A DNA stretch of 64,000 bases from Prunella strophiata (taxonomy: Eukaryota; Chordata; Aves; Passeriformes; Prunellidae). Where the stretch lies: assembly GCA_036583965.1 (NCBI GenBank), contig JAZBQD010000022.1, forward strand, positions 2,538,001-2,602,000. Direction: 5' to 3'. The first letter of the stretch is position 1. Each line of letters begins with the position of its first letter. Positions 46,782 to 60,617 of the stretch are shown piece after piece. The notes below the pieces were generated by a model. The model did no database searches and was not told the DNA's origin. It saw only the letters and a list, made by a program, of their open reading frames with translations. A program made the translations under genes and the position numbers.

Positions 46782-49700
46782 CCAGGCTCCAGCTCCTGCT
46801 CCAGCTGGGAACGCAGAGAGGCAGGTCCCAGCTCAGTCCCTGCCCTGCCCCTGAGCCCCGGGAGGAAGTGGCAGGAGCAGGAGGAGTCCCTCCAACCCCT
46901 GCAGGGCTCAGCCATCGCCACACCTTTGTTTGTGCCCCTCCGTGCAGGGCGACAGCGACCACAGAGCAGGGAGGGGCTGTTGGGAGCAGGGAGAAAACAA
47001 ACAGCAACGAGAGGAGCCTGAATGCTGAGCTCAGCTTGCAAACACGTGGCGAGGTGCCAGCAGATTTCGTGACAAGCCCTTGTGTCCTTTCCAGGGCGTT
47101 TGGCATCCTGGTGGTGGCCACTGGCAGGGCTGGGTGGCTGCAGAGGACAGGGCAGGGTGGCCAGCCTGGGGCCCAGGTGGGAACAGCTCTGCACCTCTGG
47201 GATGCCAGAGCAGGGGGAGGGACCAGATCTCCCTGGGTCCTCATCCCAGGGCACCTTTCCTCATTGCAGAGCAGCTCTTCCACTCCAGGGCATCTCCCCT
47301 CACACCTTCCCCTGTGGGCTCAGCCAGCGTTTGATCCTGCTCTCAGTCACACCTGAATCCCTGGTTTCAAGAGAGCAAGGGGCATCAGATTTGGGTTGTA
47401 TTTAGGAGATTTAAAAAAAAAAAAAAAGGTTTCTGGCCTTTACAATTATAAGCAAAAACTTGATAATATAAAATAAATGTATACTAAAGTCTCAAGTGAA
47501 GCTTTCCCCCCTTTCTGGGTATCACTTATTTAAAGCATCACAATGTTTTAAGTGCAAGCATTTGAAATCTGGGCTGTAACCATTCAGGTTCTCCAGATTT
47601 TGGGTTATCCGGAGGCAACAGTCTGATAAACCAACAGCAGAGGGCAAACGCAGCCTGCACACTGGAGCTGCAGCATCCATCGGCGTTTGGAGCCTCCGGG
47701 TTTCTGCCGGGACAACCCAGGGGAGGGGCAGGTGCCACCTTGGACAAAGCCAGCCTGGGCTGGGAAGCAGCAGCAAAACTCTCACAACAGCAACAATTCA
47801 CTTTCCTTTTCGTTTTCATTCTTTTTATGGAGCATCTGATGGACTTCAGTGGGCTGTGATGTTCTGAACTGAGGCCTGACAGTGCATTTCTTACAACCCC
47901 TCAAAATTACCTCTGCAAAGCCACAAAACACATTTCTTCTTACCCCACTTACTGCTGTTGTGGGTTGAATTTCAGTGAGTACCCAAGAAAAGGCTCTGCA
48001 TCCTCTTCTCCCACCCCACTGCAGAGCAGAGCCAACTGTGTGCTGTTCCATCAGCATTTAGGTTTATATTGAATCTGACTCCTTTTTCTGGTTTATATCT
48101 TCAATTATTCGTTCATTCTTTATAACTCTAGAAGCTAGATTTGCTTCTAGCAGCAATGTCAGGATTGTGAGTGTTGGTTATTTCTGGAAAGCACTCAGAG
48201 GGTGAGGTGAGACACTGGCACCACATCCTTCCATGCCCATGAATCCCTGTGGTCTCTGAGAATTCCTCCTGAAGAAACAGACTCAGCCTAATCTGATGAA
48301 TGTCCCTGCTCAGAGTCCTGTGCTCAGACATCCCCAGAATTTCAGCTTTTCAAGCCTAACCAAACAAGGAATTCCAGCCTGGAGTCTCAAAGTTCCCGTT
48401 TCAAGCTGTTCCAAGCCAACGTTCTGGCCTGATTAGAGGTTTCAGTGCTGGGAATGCAGAGCCTGCCCAAGAGGAGCCGCAGCTATTCAGGGTGCTCCGG
48501 TGATAAGAGCCCTAATTGCAGTCTGGGGCTCAGGGGTGGAGCCTCACAGAGGGCAGAGAACACAATGTGCAGCCTCAGCAGTGGGAGGACAACGCTCAGG
48601 GGAGATTTGGGAAGATTTGTGGGAGCTGCCAGGAAAGCCCAGGGCTGGTTGCAGCCTGCTGGGATGGTGGGAGAGCCAAGTGGAGCAGGAATGTCTGTGC
48701 TGTGACAGGCAGAGCTCTCAGCAGGCAGTGATTTCGGGTCCCTCAGGTCGGACTGGTGCCTATTTTGGCTCCGTATTTTCTCAGCAAGCTGTTGGAGCTG
48801 ACAAGAGCCAGGAGAGTGACAGATTGCCAGTGTGTTATGCTGCACATCTTGGAGTGTTAGACCACAAATCTGCTGAGAGATGAAGTGGAACTTATCACTG
48901 GGCCAAATCCCACTTCTGCAGAGTGTGAAACTCCCAAGTCAGGGAGCCGAGGGTGAGCTGAGGCAAAGAGGAGCAAATCCATCAGGCTTTGTATTTTAGA
49001 TCTGCAGGAGCAACATGAGCCAGTCATGTACAGTTCTGCCCTGCTGACTCCACAGCTCCTGTCTCACAGAGCCAAAGCAGGGAGAGGCCCTGGGTTTTCA
49101 CTCCTTTAGGCATTTTTGAGGTACCAGCCCCCAAAACACTGAATTTCCCCTACTGAGATACTCCAACTGCCACCTACTGATTTTAGCAAATCAGACAATA
49201 GGCTATGGCCTATTCAGAGCAGGTTTTGCACAGGAATTTTAGGTTTTTTCTGGCAAGGATATTGCAGAGTTCTCATCCCAGGAACCAGCCAAGGGAGGTG
49301 CTGCTGAGCCCCCACATGGGGTTATCCCATGAGGAGCACATGGTCCAGGTTTGAGTCTTCTTTTTCCCAGCCAGCACTTCCCCCTTGCACACAGATGCTG
49401 AATGGGGCAAGAAGTGCCCAGCTCTGCCACACTGTGGCACTCAGAGCTCCAGTGAGGATTTCTGGTGGTTCTGCAAGGCAAAGGCAAGTGGCTTTGGTAT
49501 TTACTCAGCCCTGTACGAGGCTGTTTGGAGTCATGAAGATTTGTTTGATATGGCCTCACCTGCCAGAGGCTTCAGTTTCTGCTGCTCTGCACTCTCACTG
49601 TTTAGGAAATATTTCACACAGTAACCTACAAGACCTAGCAAAATTCAGGAAGTGCAGATGTATGTGAACCAAAACCAGAAAATCCTCCTAAGTCTTGGTG

Positions 49701-50880
49701 TTTTGAAATGTTTGCACCCTCCAGACATGCTCCTAAGAATCTTACAAACAACCCCCAGCTCTGGCAGACACACTTCTTTATTCTCTTGCTGGTTTGCTCC
49801 CCAGTGCCTGGCTTTGTGGGAGTGTTGTGAGTTCCCTCACTTCTGGGAAACACATCCAGCTACAAGGAAAGAAAATTGTATTTCTTTGTTGATTTTTTAC
49901 AGTGCCTGACTAAGCAATTTTCATGGTAAACTATCTTCACAGCAATTCTCAGTTAGCAAACAATCAAAACCCAAATGTAGACTTCGATTGCAAGCTGGGT
50001 GTGACATGAATTTTGTAGTGAGCATATGGAGGGAAGAGGCAGCTGATAAAAAAACCAAGTGCACTGCTCTGAAGTCTGATAGCCAAGGCCCCAGTCCTGT
50101 GGCAAAACCCCCTGAAATCTGTGGCAAAACACTCCCTGAAGTTAAAAGGGATGAAGATAAAGACACTGAATAAATTGGGATTTGATTTGAACCTGCAAGG
50201 AGCTTAGGGGACCACTAAGCTTTGAAGTCATTCTTAGCAGTATTTATCATCTCTCAAATCAGCTGCATTATAAGACTGAGACAAATGGGCTGCCCCATTA
50301 ATGGTGCCATGTCACAATTGCTGAGATAAGACACAAATTTCTTCCTCCACAGGTAAGATATCAGTGTTCATGTAAAACACCCAGAGACAGGGGAGGAGTC
50401 TGATTTTTGCTGGTACCACTGATAACATTTCCTCTTTTTTGTTTTCAGACAAAATTCCTAGTTCCTTCCCACAGATCCTTTCCCCATGGGCTCTGCCATC
50501 CCCTCAGTGGCTGAGTTGCACTGAGTGCTGAGAACAGCTTGGATGCAGGTGGGAGGCTGCCAGGAGGCTGCCCAAGCTCAGGGAAGGATTTGCTGCAACA
50601 GAGACACGCTGCCTTTGCTTGGCTGGCAGCCAGAAACACAAGGGAATATCAAGCTTGTATTTTCCTACTGATGTCCTAAAATAACAGGAGTAATGTGTGT
50701 CAGGATAGAATGAGACCTTCAGAATATCTGGATTTTATGCTGCCTGCCAAGTGGTGTCTGGCAAAGGGCAAGTGTTCTCTTGATGTGCTAAAATACAGAT
50801 CCATCATCCAGTTATTGGGGGAAAGTGTGTTAAGATAGCAAATAGCCATCCATGGCCCATTTGGGTTTTTTTTCCTATCA
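46782..50880. other. Upstream flank of CCDC187; no gene recognised
   Basis: Moderately GC-rich at 46.8-47.3 kb, where a 5' UTR exon or promoter could lie, then ordinary sequence. Short open frames lack conserved content. A codon-like plus-strand stretch at 49988-50173 is noted separately. Confidence 0.45.
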
Positions 50881-50959
50881 ATAGGAGACGGTGTGAATGG
50901 AATCTGAAGTGAGAAGGGGGGGCTGCCAGCACGGTGCAGTGGAATGTGAGAGAGCTCAG

Positions 50960-50976
50960 CATTGCCATGGAAACCC
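50960..50976. promoter_or_regulatory. RFX X-box-like motif
   Basis: cattgccatggaaaccc resembles the RFX X-box (GTTGCCATGGHAAC-type), with one mismatch in each half at most. It sits in a small patch with extra CpGs (50.93-51.03 kb) upstream of CCDC187. Function is inferred. Confidence 0.35.
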
Positions 50977-52985
50977 GCTGTAGTAAACGGGGCTCTCCAG
51001 CTGCGGGAGAGGATTTATCGTGCCAGGCCCGGAGTGGGCAATTTAAATCACCAGTCTACAGGTAAAATGGCACATTTCCTTCCACCCTGTCTCCCTGCAC
51101 TGGCAAGTGAGAAAGGAAGGGTTCGTGGGTGGTGAGAATTACAGTACAGAGTGATGAGGTGTCTTAAAGCCTGACCTAAAACACTCAGGAGCTGATGCAA
51201 AGATTCTTGTGGATCTTGGTGGGGGCAGGAGCAGCCCCGTGTTCCCTGTGCCCCAAACCAGAGCAGCAGGCACAAAACCTGTGTCCAACAGCCTCAGAGG
51301 GACGAGAAGCAGGGTCCATTCCCTCCTCTCATAACCCACAAACTGGAGACCCCACAGCTCAGGGATGCTCCCAGATTGTTCTTTTGGGTTGGAGCTGGGG
51401 AAGAATCCCTGTGGTAAAGCTCCCAAACCAGCCTGTTACACCTAAAAGTGAGACAAAATTTGCTGTAAGCCCCAAGCCCTGCTCTGTAACAAGGGATCAG
51501 ATAAATGGGGAATGATTTATTGTGTTCAGAGTGCCCCAATTTATTGGCACTCAAGCACAGTGATCTGTGGAGTGCTGTGAGACAGCAATAACATTATTTT
51601 TGCAGTGCTGCCTTCATCACTGTGTGTTGCCAGGTCCCAAGTGCCTGAGTCCATAATTTCCTGGATCAGACACCACACATCTGTGTGTTCCCATTCCCAG
51701 CTAAGGGCAGTGGCTAAATCTGATTTATGTGGAACCACCATGTGGCCAGGGTGGGCTTTACCTCCTCTAAGTTTAACCATTTATTCTTTTTGTCCTATCC
51801 TGTAAACCTCAAAATCTCCTGATTTACCATGGCTTAGTGTGGCTGGATTGAAAAATGCAGGTTGCTGCACACCTGGCTATATTTGTGTCACTAAATATAA
51901 GAAGGAAAATTCCTTTTGAGCTGGAAATTCAGAGTCCTGGTGGCAAAGTCTCAAGGCTCTGTGCATTCTGTAAGGGTGTTTTATTGTGCTCCACTGCTTT
52001 TTCTTCACATGTTACTTTGTTCTGCTTCAACCTTTCAGCAAGGCATCAAACAGCTACCAAGAATGGCAAGATTTAGCATGTTCCTTCAACAAGAATGATG
52101 CATTCAAAATCCAAACAGTCCAATCAAAATCTAGGAATTGGGTCCTCCTGAGTCCTGCCCACACAGCAGATGCTGCCAGCCAGAGTTCCACTTCCCTGCT
52201 GCATTTATTCCTCTCTGGAGTGCTCTCCTTGGGCCTTCAGAATTCCTCCTTCCACCTTTCAGCTCTTTCTATCCACTCAGCAATTTGCAGGCCATTAATC
52301 TCAGCCCTGGCATCAGAGCTGCTCTGCCCAGTCCCAGCTGGGACAGCAGCACGACTAGCAGAGGTTATGAGAGCAGAGGAGCTTTAGAAATCCCACTTGC
52401 TAAGAACAGCCCCTGGGGTCACTGACCCTCTGCTCAGAAATTCACCTGATTCCCCTGGATTGTATTTGTTTCACCACCAAATGCCAATCCAAAGCAGTGT
52501 CAGTGGAGAAGCAGCAGGCTGAGCCAACACAACAGGCCATCTCCTGCCTTGTTATGCTCTGTCAAGTCAGGTTGCCCTCAGATTTGCTGGAGGTTCATTC
52601 CTGCCATCCCCTGGGATGCCAGGCAGCCCAGTCATTTAACCCAAGAGCATTATGATTGACTGGAATTTGTTTGTCTGGCCTTATTTTTATTTTTTTTATC
52701 TCTCTGTCTCTTCAGATAATCATGCAAACCAACAAAAACGTTGCCTTAATATTGACAAAATGAATCTATATGGAGATAAGTGCAAAGGAAAACAGATCCC
52801 AGTGCCCATCTCCAATGGAAAATAAACCCTGCTTCTGTTGAAGGCTGGATTTCCTGCTGATGTGAAGTGCTGCAGCATCCAGAGCTCTCCCAATTTATGT
52901 AAGCAGGCAAGCTGACCCTGAGGAGTTTCTGTTTGCTTGCAGCAAAGGTGGGTGTAGAGAAACAGCAGATCCTGGGCACCTGGAA

Positions 52986-53054
52986 ATGATGGTTATTTAG
53001 GGGGCAAAATGATGGTTATTTAGGGGGCAAAATGATGGTTATTTAGGGGGCAAG
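52986..53054. repeat. 23-bp tandem repeat, three copies
   Basis: atgatggttatttagggggc plus aaa is repeated three times without change, a recent local duplication in intergenic DNA. Confidence 0.95.
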
Positions 53055-53287
53055 GAGTGCCAGCACTATGCAAGAATTTGGTAGGAAAATGTGAGCTCCA
53101 TTAATTTTTCTCCTAGGAAGGCGTGGAGTTTGTAGAGACCAAGATGAGGAGAGGGAAATGTGCTGTCCTGTCACAGCCCGGACTGGAAGGGTTCCCACAC
53201 ACCCTTTTTGGTTCCTATGACAACATCACTTCTGGAGTGAAAGTCAAAAGCAGCAGCCAGGAGGGAGGGACACTGCTCCCTCTATTT

Positions 53288-53317
53288 TCTATTTTTTTTG
53301 GAGTTTTTTTTTGTTTG

Positions 53318-53349
<32 letters not shown>

Positions 53350-53538
53350 TTTGGTTGTTTTTGTTTTTGTTTTTGGTGTTTGTTTTGGTTTGGTTTTGGG
53401 GTTTTGTTTTTGTTTTTTTTGTTTTGTTTTTTTTGTTTTTGTTTTTGTTTTTGTTTTTGTTTTTTTTTTGTTTTTGTTTTTGTTTTTGTTTTTGTTTTTG
53501 TTTTTGTTTTTGTTTTTGTTTTTGTTTTTGTTTTTGCT
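53288..53538. repeat. TTTTTG simple repeat, about 250 bp
   Basis: (gttttt)n with interruptions on the left gives a Phe/Val-coding frame on plus and Lys/Asn on minus. Not coding. Confidence 0.95.
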
Positions 53539-54419
53539 TTTCCAAGGAATAAAGAGAGGATGGAGCCAGACTAACGCTGCCCAAAGCTCTCCCCCAAAAG
53601 CAGGGCTGTTCTTTCCCTTCTTTCCCTGCAGACAGCCAAGGACACCAATGTTTGGTCGCAGTGGGCACTTGGAGCAAACGTTCCCATCCACTTTCCCCCC
53701 GGGCCATGCGGGCTGTTAATCACCCGTGGGATCGATACACCATACACCACAAACACAGCGCTGCGATTTGCCAAGCCAGGGAAAATCTCAAATATCGGTA
53801 GATAACCCTGATCAATGGGTAAAACAAGAAAAGTGTTTTCACAGCTAACAGGGCAGATTGTCTAATTAAAGATTTGGTGTAACACAAACACTGGGTGAAC
53901 GCTGCATCAGCCCCAGAACTTGGGTTTGAACTGCAGCAATTTCAGCCACCGTTCTTCCAGACACCACCTAATGCAGGCTGCACTCTGCTCCTGAAAAGTT
54001 AATTGTGCCACTGTTTAATTGCCTACATTTAAAAATCACCTCTTATTTCCAGGCTGAATTTGCCTCGCTACCAGTTTGGGGTGTGCCACTTTCTCCTGGA
54101 ACTAAAACACTTCCTATTCCCAGAAAATTTCTTGTTGATAAATTTAAGTCTCACCTAAGATTAAGTCACACTTTAAACATCATTTCAGCAAACAGAACCA
54201 ATTCACCTGCAAATTTTGCATCACTCCTGTAGGGGATATTCACAATCTTGGCTGCAGTGGTGCTTTGATAAAATGTTGGATTGATAAAAGTGTTGGATAA
54301 CACCATAGCAAGAGTAAATCCTTTTGGACACACTAGAGATTCCTTCATCAGATAATTACTTTTTGATGCATGTTACTAATTTTTCCACCCATTTAAAATA
54401 AGCTACATTAATTTTTTTT

Positions 54420-54660
54420 TTCTTTTTTGGTGCACTATTTTTAACAGAATGTCATGCAAGATTAAGTCAATTGCTTTGCAGAAGTCTAAATATATTATGT
54501 CAGCAGAATTATCTTTATTAGCTGAAATTATATGAAAGATTGCTTCTTTGATGGAAAGTTTTCTGGAGCAAGGGATTGACATTCCTCAGCCCTTTTGACT
54601 GCCTCCCATATTAGCATCGCACCAGTGCTGGGTTAATGAGGTACTTGGGTAATCCCACTT
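54420..54660 (-). mobile_element. Probable ancient CR1/L3-like LINE fragment
   Basis: gtcatgcaagattaagtcaa ttgctttgcagaagtctaaa and following bases resemble, in antisense, the reverse-transcriptase region of old amniote CR1-type LINEs. Identification is from memory of the pattern. Confidence 0.4.
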
Positions 54661-54684
54661 ACTTTTATCCTAAGATATTTAATA

Positions 54685-54910
54685 AAATCACAGAATCACA
54701 GATGGGCTTGGGTTGGAAGGAACCTTAAAGCTCATCCAGGGTCACCTCCCACTGTCCCAGGCTGCTCCAAGCCCTGTCCAGCCTGGCCTTGGACATTTCC
54801 AGGAATGGGGCAGCCACAGCTTCTCTGGGCACCTGTGCCAGGGCCTGCCCACCCTCCCAGGGAAGGATTTTTTTGGCCTTTGAAACTTTCCTTGTGTTCT
54901 GTTGTTTGCT
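54685..54910 (-). mobile_element. CR1 LINE 3' end
   Basis: Read on plus, aatcacagaatcacagatgg, ttgggttggaaggaacctta, ggcctggccttgg-like and ggggcagccacagcttctct are the complement of the CR1 3' region, with its direct 8-base terminal repeat at the left. This is the clearest avian hallmark here. Confidence 0.88.
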
Positions 54911-57900
54911 CAAAAATCAGCATTAATGGTGTCTGCCAGTTACCAGTCCTAAAATGAGAATTACTACTTTTATAACATGATGCTTAATGCTGCTAAAATA
55001 TTATCCTAATATTCGACTAGAATGCTAAGAACAGCCTTACCTTCAAATGCAAGAAATGTAGAAAAATGTGGATAAACTGAGCAGAGCTGAGCTGTAAATG
55101 GTGGTATTTTTGCACTGCCTTTCACTGTGATTAGAAACTCGATGGGTTCAGACCTGAGCCTGTGGTTTGGTGCAGTTTTGGTGATAACCACAATGTGCTT
55201 CCTGCCACCACGAGCTGGTTTGGGGACTGGGGGGCTCTGCTGCAGGAGCCCTGGTGACCTCGTGGTTGGTGACAGAGTCACTCCAGCAGCAACTTCTGCT
55301 CTGCCTGCCTCTGATTCACAGAACTGTTGGGAGCTACACAGAAACAAGTTCCACCCTGAGTGTTTGGAAAGCACTTGCAGAAGCTTGACTAAATAATGCA
55401 ATTGCACTGCAAATATTGACAGTCTGTTTAAAAACAAATCCAAACATGCTTGTAATTAATGTCAGTACCAACAGTTACAACTTAAAAGGAAATAAAGCCC
55501 CCTTCAAAGGTGAAAATATTTATTTCCCCCTCTGGGCTTTCAATTCTTAACACAATATTACTCTTCATTCCAGTCAATGCCAGCAGGAGGTTTTCCCAGA
55601 CTTCCAGCAAAAGAAATTGGGGTTTTGTCTGTTGACTCTTGGAAATTGAAGTTGGTTAAACAAATCCACTGCCAACATTGTAAATAGAAACTGATCATGG
55701 CTGAGCTCTGGGATATTTATCTGAGCAATAGAGCTTTGATAAGGTGCCTCCAAGAAGAGCTCTCTGGTACTGCCATCAAGGCTTCCAAGAAAAATCCAGA
55801 ATGTTTCTGATGAGCCCCAAGAGAGCCTCCCACCACCCTGCTGGGTTCTTGGTTGAAGCTCTCTTGGAGCAGGCACCACCAGGCTGTTGAATTCTGCTGC
55901 AGGAACAGAAGAGCTGCTCCCAGGCAGTGAGAAGGGGTGGGAATTCACCAAGGGATGAGAAAGAAGCAGAAATGTTCCTTGAGCATCTCCAGCTTGCTGC
56001 AGACATCACTGGGTGCCAGGGTGAGCTGCCCCAGTACCCCTTAGGAAACTGCACCAGAGAGGAGATGCTGGGGCACAGAGGAGGCTGGCACGAGGCAGAA
56101 CTCTGCCACAACATCAGCTCCTGTGCTTGAACCTTGCTGAGTTCAAAAGCCTTCCCAGGCACTCTTCAGAGTCACTCTGCTCCAAGGCAAAGAGCAGGAT
56201 TTCAGTGGAGGAGGAGCTGCTGGGCTGTGGGTACAAGGGACAGATGACATTAGCACAAAGGCACCAGGACAGTCCCTTCTGGCCCTGCCTAAAACATCCC
56301 CATCTCCCCAGCAGGCCAGTGCCAGCCCACAGGGTTCCATTTCATCAAACTCTCTCTGAGGCTGCGAGCAAGGGCATTCTAAGGGTTTCTTGCTATTTAT
56401 TTAATGTAGGATTTGCAGTCAAGCTTGGAGGCTGAAGGAAGTGGATGAGCTCTGTCCCTTTGTTTGTCTCCTCTGAGGCCCAGAGGAGCATTAATGAAAA
56501 GGAAATTCAGGGACATCAGAGACACAGGATGTATAAATATGCACAGAGCAAAGGCCAGATCCTCAGGTGCACCCAAACACGAGGGGATGGCACTTGTGAG
56601 AATCACTGAGGTCTTGATGTGTGTTTTCAATGCTGGATCAGCAGAGAGGGGTGGGCAGGAGGGTGGGGAAGGAAAGGTGAGAGCCCACTGGCTGTGTCCC
56701 TGCCCAGGTTCTGGGAAGGGCTTGGATCCAGCTCACCTACCCCCAAACTGGGCACCTGAGCTCTCCTGAGCCCCTCTGTGCTCAGCAGCTGGGGCTGGCT
56801 CAGGAGTGCCTGCACGCAGCTGAATTATTCAGAGGAGCTCGTTACTCAGAGCTTTTCCTGAATGTCTGTGCTCCAAGAGGTTTTTAAAAGAGACAATCAC
56901 AGTCAGCAAAACAACTCTTCACTCTCAGATGATCCTCTTTATTTCAGGTATGAATAATATTCCTGGCTGTGAGTCTCTATTACAGGTTATCTGCAGATTG
57001 TAATAACCTTTTGTGCTTCTGCTTTGGAGATAAAATAATGGTTCCTCACTGAGTCCTTCCCTCTGATCAGAGGAGTTTTGTTGCCTTAGGATCAGACTCA
57101 GTGGAAGGAAGGGTTGTAAAAGCCCTTGAAAACTGTAATTTCTTTCCAGCTCCTGAAAAAACAGCTGTGTGGCACAGCAGTTTTATTTAGACCTGTTCAA
57201 TCTTTCAGCAGCATGGAGGCTTCTGTTCCCCAAGCACAGACATTGAACCTTGTTCTTAATTTGTTGTTTTAACTAAAGGAATAGCTAAGCACTCCTGCTG
57301 AAACCCATCCCTGCTCCCTCCCCACTTTCCCACGTGGCTCTGGGCTGCTCTGAGGAGGATGTTGTTGCAACTCATGTAATTATGCTTTATGAAAACCCCG
57401 AAGCCAAGGCAAATGCTCCTGGTTCACACAGGCCATGTGTGGCCCCGATTTGCACACCAGCCCTCAGACCCTCCAGGGGCATTTTTATTATTCCTTTTTT
57501 CTTTCACAAGGCCAACTCCTCTCTTACCCATCTTCACACTGCTGTCAGGCTGATTCAAACTCCTCTGCTCACAGCTCAGTGACACGTTAGAGATCTCCAG
57601 CCATTGTTCCTCCCCCAGGAGGGAGGGGTAGAAGTTATTTTGTTATCTCCACTTTACAAACTGGCATGGGGCAGCACCAGCAGTGATGTTCCACAGGAAA
57701 GCAGCCCTGGCCAAGGCTTCACATCATCCCCTCCCCTCCAACTCTGTGCACTGGGAAAGAGCTGGATCCAGCTGAAAAATACCCTCCTGTGAGCTCTCAT
57801 CTGCACACAAAGGAAGCTACATCCACTGGGGTACTTTGTTTTTAAAAAAGGTGCAAACTTCCTCCAAGATGAATTTATCTCCATGTAAATTCACAGCTGT

Positions 57901-60617
57901 GAAACTGATATAAGCCAAGACAAAGTTTCTTCAGTTTTGCTGTGTGGAACTTTTTTAGGCTGGTTTAAACCCAGAACTTCCTTGTAGGCTATGTTTAGAG
58001 GGATTTAGAAAGTGGAATGCAGGACAATAGCAAGGTGCTTTTGGAACCTGCCAGCTTGAAAAAAAAAGACAATGCAAAGTCTGGTGATTAATCACAGCTG
58101 TTGCCAGAAAGAGAAGACAATTAGAGTGCCAGTTCTGTAGTGATTGCAGCTGGGGTCTGTCAGCTTTGGAGCCTGAATTGCAGAGCTCTTTTTGCACACA
58201 AACCCCAGCAGAGGCCCCCAGCAATCCATTCCACGAGCTGCAGGAGAGCTGCCGTGCTAATTAAGATAAATCTTTGTGTTTTGGAGGGAGTGCCTGGCTC
58301 TGGTGTGCCTGGATGATGAAGACATGGAGGCAGAGGAGGGATGTTCCTATGTCCTGGCAATTCTTAACTGATGGGCAAAATTTGTTGTTGACTTCTGTCT
58401 TGCTGTCTTCCCTTGAGCTTTTCTGTGCCTCCCTGCTCTCAAGGCTGTCTCTTCCAAGTGGAAGGAAATATGGCAAATCTTGGAGCTCTTTCATCTTGAT
58501 AGCTATGGGTATCAATTTATAAAAGAAATGTTAAAAATTGCCCAGGAAGTCTTAAGGATCCTGCAGTCCTATTGCTTAGAGCTGGGATTCTGCCTGTTGG
58601 TAAGTGAAGGTGTAGAGACACTCAGGAACTGGGAGGAACAAGATTTTGAGCTTTAAGATGGCAGAAACAAAAGATGTTGGAGGTGCAGGGGTGCATAAGG
58701 TCAAAGGAAAATGAACCCTGCATTGCCTTTGCTGGATTCTGGCCCAGCTGTGTTGTACCCTGCTCTGCTCTTCAGGATCCACTCCTCCTTTTTTCCATTC
58801 TGCAGCAGCCCTTTGAATGTCTAGAGATTCCAGCTCCACTTCTTGATCTTATCTGCACCAAACAAATCAATTCTCATACCTTCCTCTGGTAGGTCACACT
58901 TGTCACATTCATCTGGATCCTCTCTAATTGCTCTGGGTCCTTCCCAACACATGCACAGAGTTCACCAGAGGAATTAGTGGCATTTCTGAAGTACTGGGGT
59001 TTCTTTCTCTCAGTGTTCTTATAATTTTCCTGTTTCATTGCAGCTGAGCAATGGATCTGAGTTGTGGCTGAGGCCCAAGTGCTTGCAGGGAGCTTCTTGG
59101 CATGAACATGTAGGGTTAACCAAACCCAACCCACAGCAAAGTAATTGAATTATTTCATCTAATGAATCCAAATCTATTGTGACCTATTTGCCACTTGTAC
59201 GAGAAGAAAGAGAAGCTGAGTTTGTCAGATGATAAATTATCCATTGCAAATTCATGAGTTGGAAGGCCAGAGGGGACCATTACACTCATCTCAGCCTGAC
59301 CTCCTGCACAGCCCAGGCCCTGGAACGTGACCGAGCCGTTCCTGTGCCATTGACGTGGGGTGACCCGCTTGCCCAGAGCTCTGTGGAGCACCAGAGAACT
59401 GGCTGGAGCCCAAACTGGAAGCTGGCCTCCTCCCTCCTTTCCCCTGCTCCCCTTTCCAGCATTGTTTCTCAGAAGGGCAATTCCTCTGTCTTCCCACACT
59501 CGCTGAATGCCAGCCCAGCCCTGGGGCCCAGCTCAGCTTGGCATCTTCAGTGCCTGGGGCTGAGGCAGGGCAGCACCAGCACAGGCTGGGTTTCATCTTT
59601 TGCACTCATGTCCTTTTCTGGAAGAGGGGGAAGGCATGGACAAACACCCCCTCTGGAGTGCCAAAATCTCCTAGGGCTGAGCAGTCCCATGTTTCCATGG
59701 CTTGTGGAAAGCTGCTTTGCACCAGGATGGTTGCTGCTGTCAGTGAAACCACAAACCTGGGTAAAAACTGGCTGGTGTGAGGCACAGTGTCCCAGGCTGC
59801 TCCTTCCACTGGGGGTTCTGTGGTGGTTACTCAGGGGTGCAGGGGGGTTCCTTTCATTTGGGATAATGAGGCACCCAGGACAGCACCACACCTCCATGGG
59901 TGAGGAGACAGCTCTCAGCAGGATGGTTTCAGCATTCCCTGCTGTGGTTTATCTACAGAATTGAGACTGTTCCTAAGCTGAGACACAGACACAGGTTTGT
60001 TTATGGGGTTTTGTTTCAAATTTAAATGCCCAATCAATTAGCTCTTGGGAAAGAGGCTTTTGTGGTTTGCTAGTGGGGTGTTATTGATGATGTACTTTCC
60101 TGAGCAGGATCTGGGTTTACTCCTGAGAGGGGAGCAGGTCCCCAGGGTGAAACAGGACAGTAAACAAGCATGGCTCTGGATTCCCCACTGACCACAGGGC
60201 TCTGTGTGTGCAAAGCAAGCTGCTGGAGCCCGGGAAAAGCCACAATTTATAACTGTGCTTACTTGGGGGTGGGTCTGTGATGATAATGACGTTTAATTTG
60301 CTGTTGCTGGGTAAGTGGCTCTAACTTTCAGCCAGGTTTCTGCTGAGTAACCAACTCCCTAACTTTTCCAGCCGCATCTCAAGCCTTGGAGAACACAAGG
60401 AGCTGGATGCAGTGTTTGAAGATGACCTGCATCCTTCTCTAGGTGTCTGAGTGGAAATACATACCTAAGGCCCCACATTCCAACAGGACACGGTTAACTG
60501 AAAGAAACTGGTGTGGGCTGGAGGGAAAATCCCTTTTCCTGGGAGATTCCTCACTACCAAAGAGAGCAGCCAGTCCTTGCTCTGTGGCTGTGGCACAGCC
60601 CTGCCAGGTCCCTCCTG
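54911..60617. other. Intergenic region, no gene recognised
   Basis: Ordinary moderately GC-rich non-coding DNA. Open frames of up to 236 codons (59254-59964 plus) show no conserved domain, codon pattern or splice context I can recognise. A stretch near 59245-59320 resembles an old amniote interspersed repeat. Confidence 0.5.

Noticed and set aside
44117..47356. 1,079-codon plus-strand frame of SQPA repeats, and 750-790-codon minus frames of GWLLAG repeats
   Set aside because: They arise because CAGC-type units contain no stop triplet in any frame on either strand; all frames are open together.
59254..59964. 236-codon plus-strand open frame
   Set aside because: No domain, no conserved pattern and no splice context; other frames across it are also open, as expected in GC-rich DNA.
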